Positions 36,437-47,145 of a DNA stretch of 64,000 nt are shown here, piece by piece. Origin of the DNA: Pseudomonas sp. Irchel 3E20. Its GTDB lineage: Bacteria; Pseudomonadota; Gammaproteobacteria; Pseudomonadales; Pseudomonadaceae. The notes below the pieces were generated by a model, which was given only the letters and a program-made list of their open reading frames with translations, made no database searches and was not told the origin of the DNA. The position numbers and the translations under genes are program-made. The DNA lies in contig NZ_FYEE01000006.1 in assembly GCF_900187645.1 (NCBI RefSeq), positions 124,001 to 188,000 of the forward strand, in the 5' to 3' direction. Each line of letters begins with the position of its first letter. Position 1 is the stretch's first letter.

Positions 36437-37183
36437 ATGTGCCTGATCGTATTTGCCTGGCGCCCCGGCCACGCGCAGCCTTTGGTCGTTGCGGCCAACC
36501 GCGATGAATTCTATGCCCGCCCGAGCCTGCCGCTGGCGCAATGGCCGGAAAACCCGCAGATCTACGCCGGCCGCGACCTGGAGGCGGGTGGCACCTGGCT
36601 GGGCATTGGCGCCGACGGGCGCTTCGCCGCGCTGACCAATATCCGCAACCCCCACCAACCACCGGCGCGCAAGTCGCGGGGCGAGCTGGTGGCGCGGTTT
36701 CTCGATGGAAAGATCCCGATTGATGATTATTTGACCGATGTGGCCGGGCGCTCCATCGAGTACGCGGGGTTCAACCTGCTGATCGGCACCGCGCAGCAGC
36801 TGTGGTACTACAACGCCCTGACGACAGCGCCCGTGCAGGTGCAGGCAGGCGTCTACGGGCTGTCCAACGCCGGGCTCGATACACCGTGGCCGAAACTGCT
36901 CAAGGCCCGGGCGGCCCTGGGCGAAGTGCTCCACGACCCGCAACCGCAAGCCCTACTGGCGTTGCTGGGGGATAACCAGGTCGCGCCGTTCGCCGACCTG
37001 CCGGACACCGGCGTGGGCCTGGCCACCGAGACGCTGCTCTCGAGCGTGTTTATCGCCAGCCCCAGCTACGGCACGCGGGCGAGCACTGCGCTGATCGTCC
37101 ACGCCGATGGCACGCGGCACTTGGTGGAGCGCAGCTTCGGGCCCTATGGCGGGCATCTGGGGGAGGTAGAGATAAAGGCCTGA
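36437..37183 (+). CDS. NRDE-family (TANGO2-like) protein
   Basis: 248 residues. It begins MCLIVFAWRPGHAQPLVVAANRDEFY, with the N-terminal cysteine exposed after Met removal and the NRDE motif that names the family. Such proteins look like N-terminal-nucleophile hydrolases but have no agreed reaction; the eukaryotic relative TANGO2 affects lipid and haem handling. Divergent from the TauE gene and followed by a REP pair. Confidence 0.82.
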   Translation: MCLIVFAWRPGHAQPLVVAANRDEFYARPSLPLAQWPENPQIYAGRDLEAGGTWLGIGADGRFAALTNIRNPHQPPARKSRGELVARFLDGKIPIDDYLTDVAGRSIEYAGFNLLIGTAQQLWYYNALTTAPVQVQAGVYGLSNAGLDTPWPKLLKARAALGEVLHDPQPQALLALLGDNQVAPFADLPDTGVGLATETLLSSVFIASPSYGTRASTALIVHADGTRHLVERSFGPYGGHLGEVEIKA

Positions 37184-37201
37184 CAACGCTTAGGCAAACC
37201 C

Positions 37202-37271
37202 GTGGGAGCGGGCCCGCCCGCGATGGCGGCGGTACATTCAAAACCGCTATCGCGGGCAAGCCCGCTCCCAC
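37202..37271. repeat. REPIN between the NRDE gene and ptsP
   Basis: GTGGGAGCGGGCCCGCCCGCGATGGCGG at the left and CCGCTATCGCGGGCAAGCCCGCTCCCAC at the right are inverted REP heads around an 18-base centre. The genes on either side converge here. Confidence 0.85.
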
Positions 37272-37297
37272 TGGCGGTGAGGGGCCGTCAACCGGTG

Positions 37298-39577
37298 TCA
37301 GAGGCTCTTGGCCGAGGCCGGGTTTATCATCCGCGTCAGCCCGAGGTTTTTCAGGGCCAGTTGCAGGGAACTGTGGATAACTTGCGGGTTGTCGATGGTC
37401 ATCAACTCGGCCAGCAAGTCCTTGGCCATGCTCAGGTTGATCTGGCGCAGCATCCATTTCACTTTCGGCAGGTTGGTGGCGTTCATCGACAGGCTGTCGA
37501 AACCCATGGCCATCAACAGCACCGCCGCCGCCGGGTCACCGGCCATTTCACCGCAGATACTCACCGGTTTGCCTTCGGCATGGGCGTCGCGCACCACGTT
37601 TTGCAGGGCTTGCAGCACGGCCGGGTGCAGGTAGTCGTAGAGGTCGGCCACCCGCGGGTTGTTACGGTCCACGGCCAGCAGGTATTGGGTCAGGTCGTTG
37701 GAGCCGACCGAGAGGAAGTCCACCTGGCGCGCCAGTTCGCGGGTCTGGTACACCGCCGCGGGGATTTCGATCATCACGCCAATCGGCGGCATCGGCACGT
37801 CGGTGCCTTCGTCACGCACTTCGCCCCAGGCACGGTGGATCAAGTGCAGGGCTTCTTCCAGTTCGTGGGTGCCGGAGATCATCGGCAGGAGAATGCGCAG
37901 GTTGTTCAACCCTTCGCTGGCCTTGAGCATGGCGCGGGTCTGGACGAGGAAGATTTCAGGGTGGTCGAGGGTAACGCGGATCCCGCGCCAGCCAAGGAAC
38001 GGGTTGTCTTCTTTGATCGGGAAGTAGGACAGTGACTTATCGCCGCCGATATCCAGGCTGCGCATCGTCACCGGTTGCGGATGGAAGGCGGCGAGTTGCT
38101 CGCGATAGATCGCAAGCTGCTCCTTTTCGCTGGGGAAGCGCTGGTTAATCATGAACGGCACTTCGGTGCGGTACAGGCCCACGCCCTCTGCGCCACGCTT
38201 CTGCGCCCGCGCCACATCGGCCAGCAGGCCGGTGTTGACCCACAACGGCATGCGGTGGCCATCCACCGTCACGCACGGCAAATCGCGCAAGGCATCGAGC
38301 CCCTGCGCCAATTGCCGCTCTTCTTCCACCACATCGGCAAACTGTTTGCGCAGCACCTCGCTGGGGTTGGTGTAGACCTCGCCGTGGTAGCCGTCGACGA
38401 TCATCTGGATGCCGTCGACCTTGGAATACGGCAGGTCCACCAGGCCCATCACGGTCGGGATACCCATGGCGCGGGCCAGGATCGCGACGTGGGAGTTGCC
38501 CGAGCCAAGCACCGAAACCAGCCCCACCAGCTTGCCTTCCGGCACCTCGCCGAGCATGGCCGGCGTCAGTTCTTCGCTGATGAGAATGGTGTTGTCGGGG
38601 TAGACCAGGGTTTGCTGGCGTTCTTCCTGCAAATAGGCCAGCAGGCGCCGGCCCAGGTCCTTGACGTCCGAGGCGCGCTCGCGCAGGTAGGCGTCGTCCA
38701 TCAATTCAAAGCGGTTGACGTGGTCGGTGACCACTTGGCGCAGCGCACCCTGGGCCCACTGGCCGGTCTTGATGACGGTGGTCACCTCGCTGCCCAGGGA
38801 GGCGTCGTCGAGCATCATCAGGTAGACGTCGAACAACGCGCGCTCTTCGGGGCGCAACTGGGTCGCGAGCTTGGCCGAGAGGGCGCGCATGTCGGCGCGC
38901 ACGCCTTCGATGGCGGTCTTGAACAAGCCCAGTTCGGCGTCGATATCGGTGATGGTCTTGTCGGGCACTACGTCCAGGTCGGCCGGCGGCAGCATGACCA
39001 CCGCGGTACCGACCGCCGCGCCCGGCGAACCCGGCACGCCGACGAACTTGGCTTCCTGGATGCCCTTGCCCTGGCGCCCCAGGCCGCGGATCGAACCGGT
39101 GGCCTCGGCGTGGGCGATAACCCCGGCCAGTTGCGCGCTCATGGTCACCAGGAAGGCTTCTTCGCCTTCATCGAACTGGCGCCGCTCTTTTTGCTGGATG
39201 ACCAACACGCCGACAACGCGGCGGTGGTGAATGATCGGTGCGCCGAGGAAGGAGGCGTAGCGCTCTTCGCCGGTTTCGGCAAAGTAGCGGTAGCGTGGGT
39301 GGTCAGCGGCGTTTTCCAGGTTCAGGGGTTCTTCGCGCGTGCCGACCAGGCCGACCAGACCTTCGTTGGGCGCCATGCTGACCTTGCCGATGGAACGCTT
39401 GTTCAAGCCCTCCGTGGCCATCAGTACGAAGCGGTTGGTCTCCGGGTCCAGCAGGTACACCGAGCAGACCTGGCTGCCCATGGCTTCCTTGACGCGCAAC
39501 ACAATAATCCCCAACGCCGCCTTGAGATCCTTGGCGGAGTTAACTTCCTGGACGATCTTGCGCAGCGTATTGAGCAT
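37298..39577 (-). CDS. ptsP: Phosphoenolpyruvate phosphotransferase EI-Ntr
   Basis: 759 residues. An N-terminal GAF domain (about residues 15-160) precedes PTS enzyme I: a PEP-utiliser swivelling domain with the phosphorylated H363 in SGNSHVAILARAMG, then the PEP-binding barrel with DIGGDKSLSYF, RGIRVTLDHPEIF and VSICGEMAGDP. It passes phosphate from PEP to NPr and EIIA-Ntr, linking nitrogen and carbon status to potassium uptake, virulence and storage traits. Just downstream of rppH (22-bp gap), the standard rppH-ptsP pair. Confidence 0.95.
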   Translation of the reverse strand: MLNTLRKIVQEVNSAKDLKAALGIIVLRVKEAMGSQVCSVYLLDPETNRFVLMATEGLNKRSIGKVSMAPNEGLVGLVGTREEPLNLENAADHPRYRYFAETGEERYASFLGAPIIHHRRVVGVLVIQQKERRQFDEGEEAFLVTMSAQLAGVIAHAEATGSIRGLGRQGKGIQEAKFVGVPGSPGAAVGTAVVMLPPADLDVVPDKTITDIDAELGLFKTAIEGVRADMRALSAKLATQLRPEERALFDVYLMMLDDASLGSEVTTVIKTGQWAQGALRQVVTDHVNRFELMDDAYLRERASDVKDLGRRLLAYLQEERQQTLVYPDNTILISEELTPAMLGEVPEGKLVGLVSVLGSGNSHVAILARAMGIPTVMGLVDLPYSKVDGIQMIVDGYHGEVYTNPSEVLRKQFADVVEEERQLAQGLDALRDLPCVTVDGHRMPLWVNTGLLADVARAQKRGAEGVGLYRTEVPFMINQRFPSEKEQLAIYREQLAAFHPQPVTMRSLDIGGDKSLSYFPIKEDNPFLGWRGIRVTLDHPEIFLVQTRAMLKASEGLNNLRILLPMISGTHELEEALHLIHRAWGEVRDEGTDVPMPPIGVMIEIPAAVYQTRELARQVDFLSVGSNDLTQYLLAVDRNNPRVADLYDYLHPAVLQALQNVVRDAHAEGKPVSICGEMAGDPAAAVLLMAMGFDSLSMNATNLPKVKWMLRQINLSMAKDLLAELMTIDNPQVIHSSLQLALKNLGLTRMINPASAKSL

Positions 39578-39599
39578 GGCTCGGGGTCGAACTCCGTCG

Positions 39600-40079
39600 T
39601 CAGTCGCGCGCTAGCAGGCGCGGGGCAAGCTCTTTGAGAGCGCGTCGATACACCTCGCGCTTGAATGTCACCACCTGGCCCAACGGATACCAATAACTGA
39701 CCCAGCGCCAGCCATCGAACTCCGGTTTACCGGTCAAATCCATCCGCACCCGCTGCTCGTTGGAGACCAGGCGCAGGAGAAACCACTTCTGTTTCTGGCC
39801 AATGCACAGCGGTTGGCTGTGGGTGCGTACCAGACGCTGCGGCAAACGATAACGCAACCAGCCCCGGGTGCAGGCCAGAATTTGCACATCTTCGCGTTCC
39901 AGGCCAACTTCTTCGTTCAACTCGCGGTACAAGGCGTCTTCTGGCGTCTCTTCGGGGTTGATCCCCCCTTGTGGAAACTGCCAGGCATCCTGATTGATAC
40001 GACGAGCCCATAGCACCTGCCCAGCATCATTCGTAAGAATGATCCCCACATTGGGGCGGAAACCATCGGGATCGATCAC
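39600..40079 (-). CDS. rppH: RNA pyrophosphohydrolase
   Basis: 159 residues from GTG 40079 ([16 protein letters not shown] is the family N-terminus; an upstream Met adds 14 unrelated residues). Nudix box [23 protein letters not shown]. It removes pyrophosphate from the 5' end of mRNA and so opens it to RNase E decay. The very high identity-like C-terminus [20 protein letters not shown] is typical of Pseudomonas RppH. Confidence 0.94.
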   Translation of the reverse strand: MIDPDGFRPNVGIILTNDAGQVLWARRINQDAWQFPQGGINPEETPEDALYRELNEEVGLEREDVQILACTRGWLRYRLPQRLVRTHSQPLCIGQKQKWFLLRLVSNEQRVRMDLTGKPEFDGWRWVSYWYPLGQVVTFKREVYRRALKELAPRLLARD

Positions 40080-40222
40080 GGCAACAACCTCGCAGACGCA
40101 TGTCGCCGCATTGTTCCACAAAGGTTGTTAAAGCAGCAACGAGACGTCCTACCTTATGTGCACTCTTGTGAAAAGACCGTATTCTTGACGCCTTTTTACA
40201 GACTTTTCAGCGAGTAACTGCA

Positions 40223-40879
40223 ATGCGCCTGGCTTTATTCGACTTGGACAACACTCTCCTGGGTGGCGACAGTGACCACGCCTGGGGCGATTACCTGTGC
40301 GAACGCGGCATCCTCGATACCGTCACCTACAAGACCCGCAACGACGAGTTCTACCAGGATTACCTGGCCGGCAAGCTGGACAACACCGCTTACCTGAACT
40401 TCTGCCTGGAAATCCTCGGCCGCACCGAAATGGCCCAGTTGGATGAGTGGCATCGCGACTACATGCGCGACTGCATCGAGCCGATCATTCTGCCCAAAGC
40501 CCTGCAACTGCTGGCCCGGCACCGCGACGCCGGCGACACGCTGCTTATCATTACCGCCACCAATCGTTTCGTCACCGCGCCAATTGCCGCACGCCTGGGC
40601 GTGGAGCACCTGATCGCCACCGAGTGCGAAATGATCGACGGCCGCTACAGCGGGCGCACCACAGACGTGGCGTGTTTTCGCGAAGGCAAGGTCACGCGCC
40701 TCAAGCGCTGGCTGGAAGAAAGCGGGCACTCGCTGGACGGCAGCTACTTCTATAGCGACTCGATGAACGACCTTGCGCTGCTGGAGCAAGTGGCCAACCC
40801 GGTGGCCGTGGACCCGGACCCGAACCTGCGGGCCGAAGCCTCGAAACGCGGTTGGCCGGTGATTTCGCTGCGCGGTTGA
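40223..40879 (+). CDS. HAD-IB phosphatase (SerB-like hydrolase)
   Basis: 218 residues. HAD motif [15 protein letters not shown], motif II ITATN, and motif III/IV around [14 protein letters not shown]. This is the HAD-IB group that includes SerB, but the substrate is not known; it could act on phosphoserine, a sugar phosphate or another monoester. Divergent from rppH, the conserved order in Pseudomonas. Confidence 0.85.
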   Translation: MRLALFDLDNTLLGGDSDHAWGDYLCERGILDTVTYKTRNDEFYQDYLAGKLDNTAYLNFCLEILGRTEMAQLDEWHRDYMRDCIEPIILPKALQLLARHRDAGDTLLIITATNRFVTAPIAARLGVEHLIATECEMIDGRYSGRTTDVACFREGKVTRLKRWLEESGHSLDGSYFYSDSMNDLALLEQVANPVAVDPDPNLRAEASKRGWPVISLRG

Positions 40880-40883
40880 GATC

Positions 40884-40975
40884 GCTATCGCGAGCAAACT
40901 CGCCCCCACAGAAAGCCACCTAGCCCCTGTGGGAGCTGGCCGGGCGGCGCTCCGCTTGCCTGCGATCGGGGCCGG
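40884..40975. repeat. REP pair, one arm with an extended head
   Basis: GCTATCGCGAGCAAACTCGCCCCCAC faces GTGGGAGCTGGCCGGGCGGC... followed by GCTCCGCTTGCCTGCGATC. The right arm carries an inserted GGGCGGCG segment that lengthens its hairpin. Lies between convergent genes. Confidence 0.7.
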
Positions 40976-40989
40976 CTCAGTTCCGGCCC

Positions 40990-41418
40990 CTAAACCGGCT
41001 TGGCCCCCATCAACCCCGCAATGGCGATCACGCAGACAAAACCAAACAGCGCCAACGCCAAGCTGAACGTGCCATTGCTGCCGTTCGGCGCCGTGCGCAG
41101 GCGATTGAGCCGCGCCACCAGCCAGAACCAGCTCAGTGCGGCGAGGGTGTAGAGCACGCTGGAGGCCAGAATCCAGGTCTGCCCCAGCGGCCAGCCGATC
41201 AGGTGCGCCAGCCACCAGCCGCTGAACGGCAGGCTGGCCAGGCAAATGCCCATCAGCAACCAGACAAACACACGCGGGCGCTGCAAGGTGCGAGTGTGGG
41301 CCAGGGCATCGCCATTGCGGCGGGTGCGCCAGACCCAGATCGCCAGGCCCAGCGCGCTGAGCAGCAGCAACACGGTGGCGGCGACGTGGACGATTTTGAG
41401 TGTGGTCAGGGTTTCCAT
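40990..41418 (-). CDS. DUF2269-family integral membrane protein
   Basis: 142 residues from ATG 41418; the long upstream reading frame overlaps ilvA and is not real. Four hydrophobic segments (IVHVAATVLLLLSALGLAIW, VFVWLLMGICLASLPFSGWW, WILASSVLYTLAALSWFWL, LALALFGFVCVIAIAGLMG). DUF2269 proteins have no known function. A first-helix His (KIVHVAAT) is conserved in the family and could bind a metal or haem. Confidence 0.75.
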   Translation of the reverse strand: METLTTLKIVHVAATVLLLLSALGLAIWVWRTRRNGDALAHTRTLQRPRVFVWLLMGICLASLPFSGWWLAHLIGWPLGQTWILASSVLYTLAALSWFWLVARLNRLRTAPNGSNGTFSLALALFGFVCVIAIAGLMGAKPV

Positions 41419-41458
41419 TGATTCAGTTCCTTGAGGCCGTGCCCCAGAGCGTAGCCGT

Positions 41459-42973
41459 TCAACCGAGGAACAGTTGATAGGCCGGGTTGTCACTTTCATC
41501 CCAGTACGGGTAACCGATATCGGCCAGCGCCGCCGGCACCAGGTGACGCTCGTCGGCCGGCACTTGCAGGCCTGCGACCACGCGGCCATCGGCTGCGCCG
41601 TGGTTGCGATAGTGGAACATCGAGATGTTCCAGCGCCCGCCCAGCTTGTGCAGGAAGTTGAACAACGCCCCCGGCCGCTCGGGGAACTCGAAGCGGAACA
41701 CCAACTCATCGCTGACCCGCGCTGCGTGGCCGCCAACCATATGGCGGATGTGCAACTTGGCCAGTTCGTTGTCGGTCAGGTCCAGCACCGGGAAACCCTG
41801 CTCAGTGAGGCTGGCCAGCAGTGCGCTGCGCGGGTCGGTGTCGGGGTGGGTCTGCACGCCCACGAAGATGTGGGCTTCGCTGCCGGTGTTGTAGCGGTAG
41901 TTGAATTCGGTGATCTGGCGCTTGCCGACCGCTTCGCAGAACGCTTTGAAGCTGCCCGGTTGCTCCGGGATGGTCACGGCGATGATGGCTTCACGGCCCT
42001 CGCCCAATTCGGCGCGCTCGGCCACATGGCGCAAGCGGTCGAAGTTGACATTGGCGCCCGAGTCGATGGCCACTAGGGTCTGGCCGCTGATGCCGCGCGA
42101 CTCCACGTATTTCTTGATCCCCGCCACGCCCAGGGCGCCGGCAGGTTCGGTGATTGAGCGGGTATCGTCGTAGATATCCTTGATCGCCGCGCAGATCTCG
42201 TCGGTGCTGACGGTAATCACTTCATCGACGTAATCCTTGCAGATATCGAAGGTGTACTGGCCGATCTGCGCCACCGCCACGCCATCGGCGAAGATGCCCA
42301 CGGTGGGCAGCACCACGCGCTCGCCCGCCGCCAGGGCGGCTTGCAGGCAGTTGGAGTCATCCGGCTCGACGCCGATGATGCGGATTTCCGGGCGCAGGTA
42401 CTTCACGTAGGCCGCGATCCCAGCGATCAAACCGCCGCCGCCCACCGGGACGAAAATCGCGTCCAACGGCCCCGGGTGCTGGCGCAGGATCTCCATGGCC
42501 ACGGTGCCCTGCCCGGCAATGGTGTGCGGGTCGTCGTAGGGGTGGATATAGACGTAGCCTTTTTCGTCCACCAATTTGAGCGAGTAGGCCAGGGCTTCGG
42601 GGAAGGAATCCCCGTGCAGCACCACTTTGCCGCCGCGCGAGCGAACGCCTTCAACCTTGATTTCCGGGGTGGTCTTGGGCATCACGATCGTCGCCTTGAC
42701 CCCCAGCACCTTGGCCGCCAGGGCCAGGCCCTGGGCATGGTTGCCCGCCGACGCCGTGACCACGCCGCGCTGGCGTTCCTGCTCGCTGAGCTGGGTCAGT
42801 TTGTTGTAGGCGCCGCGGATCTTGAACGAGAACACCGGTTGCAAGTCTTCGCGCTTGAGCCAGACCTGGTTACCCAAGCGCTCGGAGAGCTGGCGGGCAG
42901 CCTGCAACGGGGTTTCTACGGCAACGTCATAAACGCGCGAGGTGAGGATCTTCTTGACGTACTGTTCGAGCAT
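41459..42973 (-). CDS. ilvA: Threonine ammonia-lyase (biosynthetic)
   Basis: 504 residues. PLP-lysine K51 in [13 protein letters not shown], the phosphate-binding [10 protein letters not shown] loop and the C-terminal pair of ACT-like regulatory domains (about 330-500), which give isoleucine feedback control. It makes 2-oxobutyrate from threonine for isoleucine. Divergent from rpiA across 183 bp. Confidence 0.95.
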   Translation of the reverse strand: MLEQYVKKILTSRVYDVAVETPLQAARQLSERLGNQVWLKREDLQPVFSFKIRGAYNKLTQLSEQERQRGVVTASAGNHAQGLALAAKVLGVKATIVMPKTTPEIKVEGVRSRGGKVVLHGDSFPEALAYSLKLVDEKGYVYIHPYDDPHTIAGQGTVAMEILRQHPGPLDAIFVPVGGGGLIAGIAAYVKYLRPEIRIIGVEPDDSNCLQAALAAGERVVLPTVGIFADGVAVAQIGQYTFDICKDYVDEVITVSTDEICAAIKDIYDDTRSITEPAGALGVAGIKKYVESRGISGQTLVAIDSGANVNFDRLRHVAERAELGEGREAIIAVTIPEQPGSFKAFCEAVGKRQITEFNYRYNTGSEAHIFVGVQTHPDTDPRSALLASLTEQGFPVLDLTDNELAKLHIRHMVGGHAARVSDELVFRFEFPERPGALFNFLHKLGGRWNISMFHYRNHGAADGRVVAGLQVPADERHLVPAALADIGYPYWDESDNPAYQLFLG

Positions 42974-43156
42974 CGGAAAGCATCACTGGGCGGGTTGGGC
43001 AGGGTCACGGAGTCTAACCCAGCGTTTGGCCGGGCGACCACACGATTCCCACGGTTTAATTGCCCCCCATTGGCCACATTGCCCATGACCTGCACAGTGC
43101 CGGCGCCTATAATGCCGGCCTTTGTGCTACCCCCCTCGCCCGCTTCCGGAGCCCGC

Positions 43157-43828
43157 ATGACCCAGGATCAACTCAAACAGGCAGTGGCCCAGGCCGCCGT
43201 CGATTTCATCCTTCCCAAACTCGACGACAAAAGCGTCGTCGGGGTCGGCACCGGCTCCACCGCCAATTGCTTCATCGACGCCCTGGCCCTGCACAAGGGC
43301 GCGTTCGACGGTGCGGTCGCCAGCTCCGAAGCCACCGCCGCGCGCCTCAAGGGCCACGGCATCCCGGTGTACGAACTCAACACAGTCAGTGACCTGGAGT
43401 TCTACGTCGATGGCGCCGATGAAAGCGACGCGCACCTGAACCTCATCAAGGGCGGCGGCGCGGCCCTGACCCGCGAGAAGATCGTCGCCGCCGTGGCCAA
43501 GACCTTCATCTGCATCGCCGACGCCAGCAAACTGGTGCCGGTGCTGGGCGAGTTCCCGCTGCCGGTGGAAGTCATCCCCATGGCCCGCAGCCACGTTGCC
43601 CGCGAGTTGGTGAAACTGGGCGGCGACCCGGTGTACCGCGAAGGCGTGCTGACGGACAACGGCAACATCATCCTCGACGTGTTCAACATGCAGATCACCA
43701 ACCCGGTGGAACTGGAACGCCAGATCAACGCCATCGTCGGCGTCGTCACCAATGGCCTGTTCGCCGCCCGCCCCGCCGACCTGCTGCTGCTGGGCACCGC
43801 TGAAGGGGTGAAAACCCTCAAGGCTTGA
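43157..43828 (+). CDS. rpiA: Ribose-5-phosphate isomerase A
   Basis: 223 residues from ATG 43157, set by a TCCGGAG ribosome binding site; a long in-frame extension upstream is not supported. Motifs [21 protein letters not shown] and [12 protein letters not shown] are those of RpiA, with the catalytic Asp and Glu in DGADE. It interconverts ribose-5-phosphate and ribulose-5-phosphate in the pentose phosphate pathway. Confidence 0.96.
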   Translation: MTQDQLKQAVAQAAVDFILPKLDDKSVVGVGTGSTANCFIDALALHKGAFDGAVASSEATAARLKGHGIPVYELNTVSDLEFYVDGADESDAHLNLIKGGGAALTREKIVAAVAKTFICIADASKLVPVLGEFPLPVEVIPMARSHVARELVKLGGDPVYREGVLTDNGNIILDVFNMQITNPVELERQINAIVGVVTNGLFAARPADLLLLGTAEGVKTLKA

Positions 43829-43851
43829 TGCCTGGGGTTTGGCCTCTCTCT

Positions 43852-43954
43852 GAGGGAGCGGGCCTGCCCGCGATAGCGAACTTTCAGCCACTGGATTAGG
43901 CCGCTGATACACCGCTATCGCGGGCAAGCGGCGCGCCGCCCGGCCCGCTCCCAC
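43852..43954. repeat. REP pair with an extended right head
   Basis: GAGGGAGCGGGCCTGCCCGCGATAGCG and CGCTATCGCGGGCAAGCGGC...CCGCCCGGCCCGCTCCCAC are inverted. The right arm has an inserted GGCGCGCCGCCCGG that adds a palindromic side arm. The stretch 43829-44203 (375 bases) contains this pair and then only the presumed promoter and leader of the aminopeptidase gene. Confidence 0.8.
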
Positions 43955-44203
43955 CCTGTTCGCTGTACTTGCGCCCCCACCAAAATGCTACTTTTCGCAG
44001 CACTTCCCCCCGCGTTTGCCCACATTTGAGCAACGCGTCGCAGCGCCCCCCTTCGCTTTTAGTCTTAAATTCGTTACAACTTACAACAAGGCGACGAACG
44101 GTTAAGTTCAGGCGCCAAATCGAGCCTGGACACGGAATAAGGCGCACATCGTGCAAAGGGTCAGGCCGACAACCCTATCCTTCAACGCTTCAAGGAAGAC
44201 CCC

Positions 44204-46156
44204 GTGATAAAACCTCTCGCCCTCGCCATCAGTGTTGCCAGTGCCTTGCTGAGCGCCCCAAGCTTTGCCTACAACTACGGCGAACACGCAGCCACCACCC
44301 TCGATAAGCTGATAAACGACTACCCTGGCCGCTACCGTGGCACGGCCAATTTCGCCGGGGCCGCCGACTGGATGCAAAGCCAGATGGGCAATGCCTACGG
44401 CATCAGCCGCCAGGATTTTTCCTGGACCGCTGGCGGCAGCTCCCGCAGTTCGCAGAACGTCGTGGCCTACGCCGCCGGCACCAAACCGCAGTACGTGGTG
44501 GTGGGCGCGCACTTTGACACCTACTTCGGCCGCCCCACCCTGCAAGGCCTGGACGATAACGGCTCGGGCGCCAGCGTGCTGACAGAAATCGCCCGCAACC
44601 TGGGCGGGCTGAAGCTGGAGAACGGCTTGCAAGTGGTCGGCTTCGGCGCCGAAGAAGAAGGCCTGCGCGGCTCCAAGGCTTTTGTCGCGTCCCTGAGCGC
44701 CAGCGAGCGGCAGAACATGCTGGCCATGATTAACCTCGACAGCCTGATTACTGGCGACATGATGTACGCCCACGCCGGCCAGAACAGCGTCGATAATCCG
44801 GCCCTCACCGCCCTGCGCGACCAGACCTTCAAGATCGCCAAAGAGCTGAATATCAACCTGTTCACCAACCCCGGCCTCGACCCGGCCTACCCCGCCGGCA
44901 CCGGTTGCTGCAGCGATGGCGAAGCGTTCGAGGGTTTGAACATTCCCATCCTCTATATCGAAGCCACCAACTGGGAACTGGGCGACCTGGACGGCTACAC
45001 CCAGACCGACAACCCGGCCATCCCCGGCGGCTCGACCTGGCACGACCCCAAAGAAGACAACGAAGCGGTGCTGACCAACGCCTTCGGCCAGGAGCGCATC
45101 GACCAGCGCCTGCGCGACTACTCGCGCCTGCTTAGCCGTTTAGTGCTGGAGCTGACCAACGCCGACCTGATGGCCTCTACCGCGTCCGGCGGCGCGGTTG
45201 CACGCAACATGCAAGACAACCTGCAACGCCAGCACCAAGCCCTGGTGCGCCTGCACGACCGGCGCTGGCTAACCCTGCAATCAGCCACCCGTGAAGTCGG
45301 CAGCTTCGACGGTGAGATCGGCCTCGACGGCGAATACAGCCCCGACAGCGGCTTCGACAGCGCCCCCAACCCCGAGGCCCGGCGCCTGGGCCTACACGCG
45401 TTGGGCGACTACCAGTTGAGCCCGAGCCTGGCCATCGGCGCCAGCCTCAGCTACCTCAACGGCCGCGACAAACTGGAGCACGGCGGCAAACTCGACAGCG
45501 ATAGCTGGCAAGCGGCGATCTACGCCTTGCTCAACGACGGCGGCCCGCAGTGGCTGGCCGGCGACCTGAGCGTGGGCCACAGCAGCTTCGACTCCAAACG
45601 CAACCTGGTGATCCAGGCCAATGGTGGCCCGGTGCTGCTTAACCAGAAACTCACTGGCGAAACCGACGCCCTGAGCCTGGGCGCCCGCGTGCTGGGCGGC
45701 TACGACTTCGACTTCGGCGCCATCAAAAGCGGGCCGTTCGCCGGCCTCGACTACAGCCACTACCGCATCGACAAGTTCCACGAGAAACAAGACCTACGCA
45801 CTGCCCTGGGCTATGAAGAGCAGAGTTTCGACTCCCTGGAAGCCAGCCTCGGCTGGCGCGCGCGCGGCACCGTCGGCCTACCCTATGGCCTGAGCCTGAT
45901 GCCGTACGGCGATATCGCCTGGGTCAAGGAGTTGGGCGACGGGCGCCTGGACGACATCCTGCTGACCAGCCACGCCGACAACCAGGCCCGCGGCGCACGC
46001 CTGGGCACAGTGGACAAGAGCTTCGGCCGCGCGCAACTGGGCAGCCAATTGGCGATCACCCCGCAACTGGGGCTCTACGCGGAGGTCAATGGCCGCTTAG
46101 GCCATGACGAGGGCAGCCAGACCGGCTATTCCCTCGGGGTGCAGTGGCAGTTCTGA
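44204..46156 (+). CDS. aaaA: M28 aminopeptidase autotransporter, AaaA-like
   Basis: 650 residues from GTG 44204 with an AAGGAAG ribosome binding site. A signal peptide ends at PSFA (about residue 22). The passenger (about 25-330) is a zinc aminopeptidase of family M28 with H103 in VVVGAHFD, D117/D118 in LDDNGSG, E150-E152 in GAEEEG and D179 in INLDS. The C-terminal 270 residues form an autotransporter beta-barrel ending in the terminal Phe of QWQF. In P. aeruginosa AaaA is an arginine-specific surface aminopeptidase. Exported to the cell surface; the gene is convergent with two SdiA-regulated-type genes. Confidence 0.92.
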   Translation: MIKPLALAISVASALLSAPSFAYNYGEHAATTLDKLINDYPGRYRGTANFAGAADWMQSQMGNAYGISRQDFSWTAGGSSRSSQNVVAYAAGTKPQYVVVGAHFDTYFGRPTLQGLDDNGSGASVLTEIARNLGGLKLENGLQVVGFGAEEEGLRGSKAFVASLSASERQNMLAMINLDSLITGDMMYAHAGQNSVDNPALTALRDQTFKIAKELNINLFTNPGLDPAYPAGTGCCSDGEAFEGLNIPILYIEATNWELGDLDGYTQTDNPAIPGGSTWHDPKEDNEAVLTNAFGQERIDQRLRDYSRLLSRLVLELTNADLMASTASGGAVARNMQDNLQRQHQALVRLHDRRWLTLQSATREVGSFDGEIGLDGEYSPDSGFDSAPNPEARRLGLHALGDYQLSPSLAIGASLSYLNGRDKLEHGGKLDSDSWQAAIYALLNDGGPQWLAGDLSVGHSSFDSKRNLVIQANGGPVLLNQKLTGETDALSLGARVLGGYDFDFGAIKSGPFAGLDYSHYRIDKFHEKQDLRTALGYEEQSFDSLEASLGWRARGTVGLPYGLSLMPYGDIAWVKELGDGRLDDILLTSHADNQARGARLGTVDKSFGRAQLGSQLAITPQLGLYAEVNGRLGHDEGSQTGYSLGVQWQF

Positions 46157-46162
46157 CCGACC

Positions 46163-47077
46163 TCAGCGAGCCGGCTGTTTGAACACATAAAACAGATTCG
46201 GCTCGCTGACCAGATACAGCGTGCCCTCATCGTCCATGGCGATGCCCTCGGCCTGGGGCACGCTTTTACTCAGGCCATGGCGACCCTTGAGCAGCGACAG
46301 GCTGCTGATGGGCCGACCGTCGATGCCCAATTCCAACACCAGAAACGACTCATCCGACAGCGCCAGCAAATGGCCGCTGCGCTCGTCGTATTGCAGGCTG
46401 GACAGATCCCTCACAAACAACCCGGCGTCACGCTTGGGGTTGTTCACCACATGCACCGAATAGGCTTTGTCCGGGTTGTAATGGGGAAAGCCATGGACCT
46501 CGTAGATCAGCATCGGGTCGCGCTCCTTGGCGACGAACAGGCGCTTGCCCACCGAGTCATAGGCCAACCCCTCGAAACCCTTGTTGCTGCTCATGTGCAC
46601 GCCAATGCTGATCTGCTCGGCGTCTGCGGCATCGAGGAACGCCGTGTCGTCGTCCAAGTGAATCTTGATAAGGCGTTGCTGGCGCTCATCGGTGACCACA
46701 TAGGTGTTGGCACTGATGAATTCCACCGCTTCGGCGTCGCCAAAACCCACCAACGCCACCCGCCGCAGAATCTTGCCGTCGAGGGACAACTCGATCAGCT
46801 CGGCATTCTTGTTGGTCACGGTAAACAGGCTCTTGCGCACCGGGTCGAAGGTGAGCGCCGAGACATCGTCGTCCAGGCCCTCGATGACCCGCGCCTCAAC
46901 CGCCACCCGATAATCCCCCAAGCCGATGGAGCGGCTATCGAGCGGATGCAGCCACACCTGCCAGTTGAACCAGGCGCGCTCGAAGAGACGGTAGTGCTGC
47001 CCGGCAAACCCGGCCAACACCAGGGCAATAAGGCCAGCAATAAGAAGAAGAGGTTTTGGACGTAGGAATTTGCGCAT
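46163..47077 (-). CDS. SdiA-regulated (YjiK-like) domain protein, copy 1
   Basis: 304 residues. An N-terminal membrane anchor (LLLIAGLIALVLAGFAGQHY) precedes a beta-propeller-like SdiA-regulated domain starting at YRVAVEARVIEGLDDDVSALTF and ending EGIAMDDEGTLYLVSEPNLFYVF. The function of the family is not known; the fold resembles strictosidine-synthase-type propellers. It is a close paralogue of the next gene, and the gap between them is 119 bp. It ends 6 bp from the stop of the aminopeptidase gene. Confidence 0.82.
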   Translation of the reverse strand: MRKFLRPKPLLLIAGLIALVLAGFAGQHYRLFERAWFNWQVWLHPLDSRSIGLGDYRVAVEARVIEGLDDDVSALTFDPVRKSLFTVTNKNAELIELSLDGKILRRVALVGFGDAEAVEFISANTYVVTDERQQRLIKIHLDDDTAFLDAADAEQISIGVHMSSNKGFEGLAYDSVGKRLFVAKERDPMLIYEVHGFPHYNPDKAYSVHVVNNPKRDAGLFVRDLSSLQYDERSGHLLALSDESFLVLELGIDGRPISSLSLLKGRHGLSKSVPQAEGIAMDDEGTLYLVSEPNLFYVFKQPAR

Positions 47078-47145
47078 CGGTTGGCAAGCTCAGTATTCAG
47101 GCATCGGGATGAAATATCACCACGGCCTGAATTTAAACTTAATTA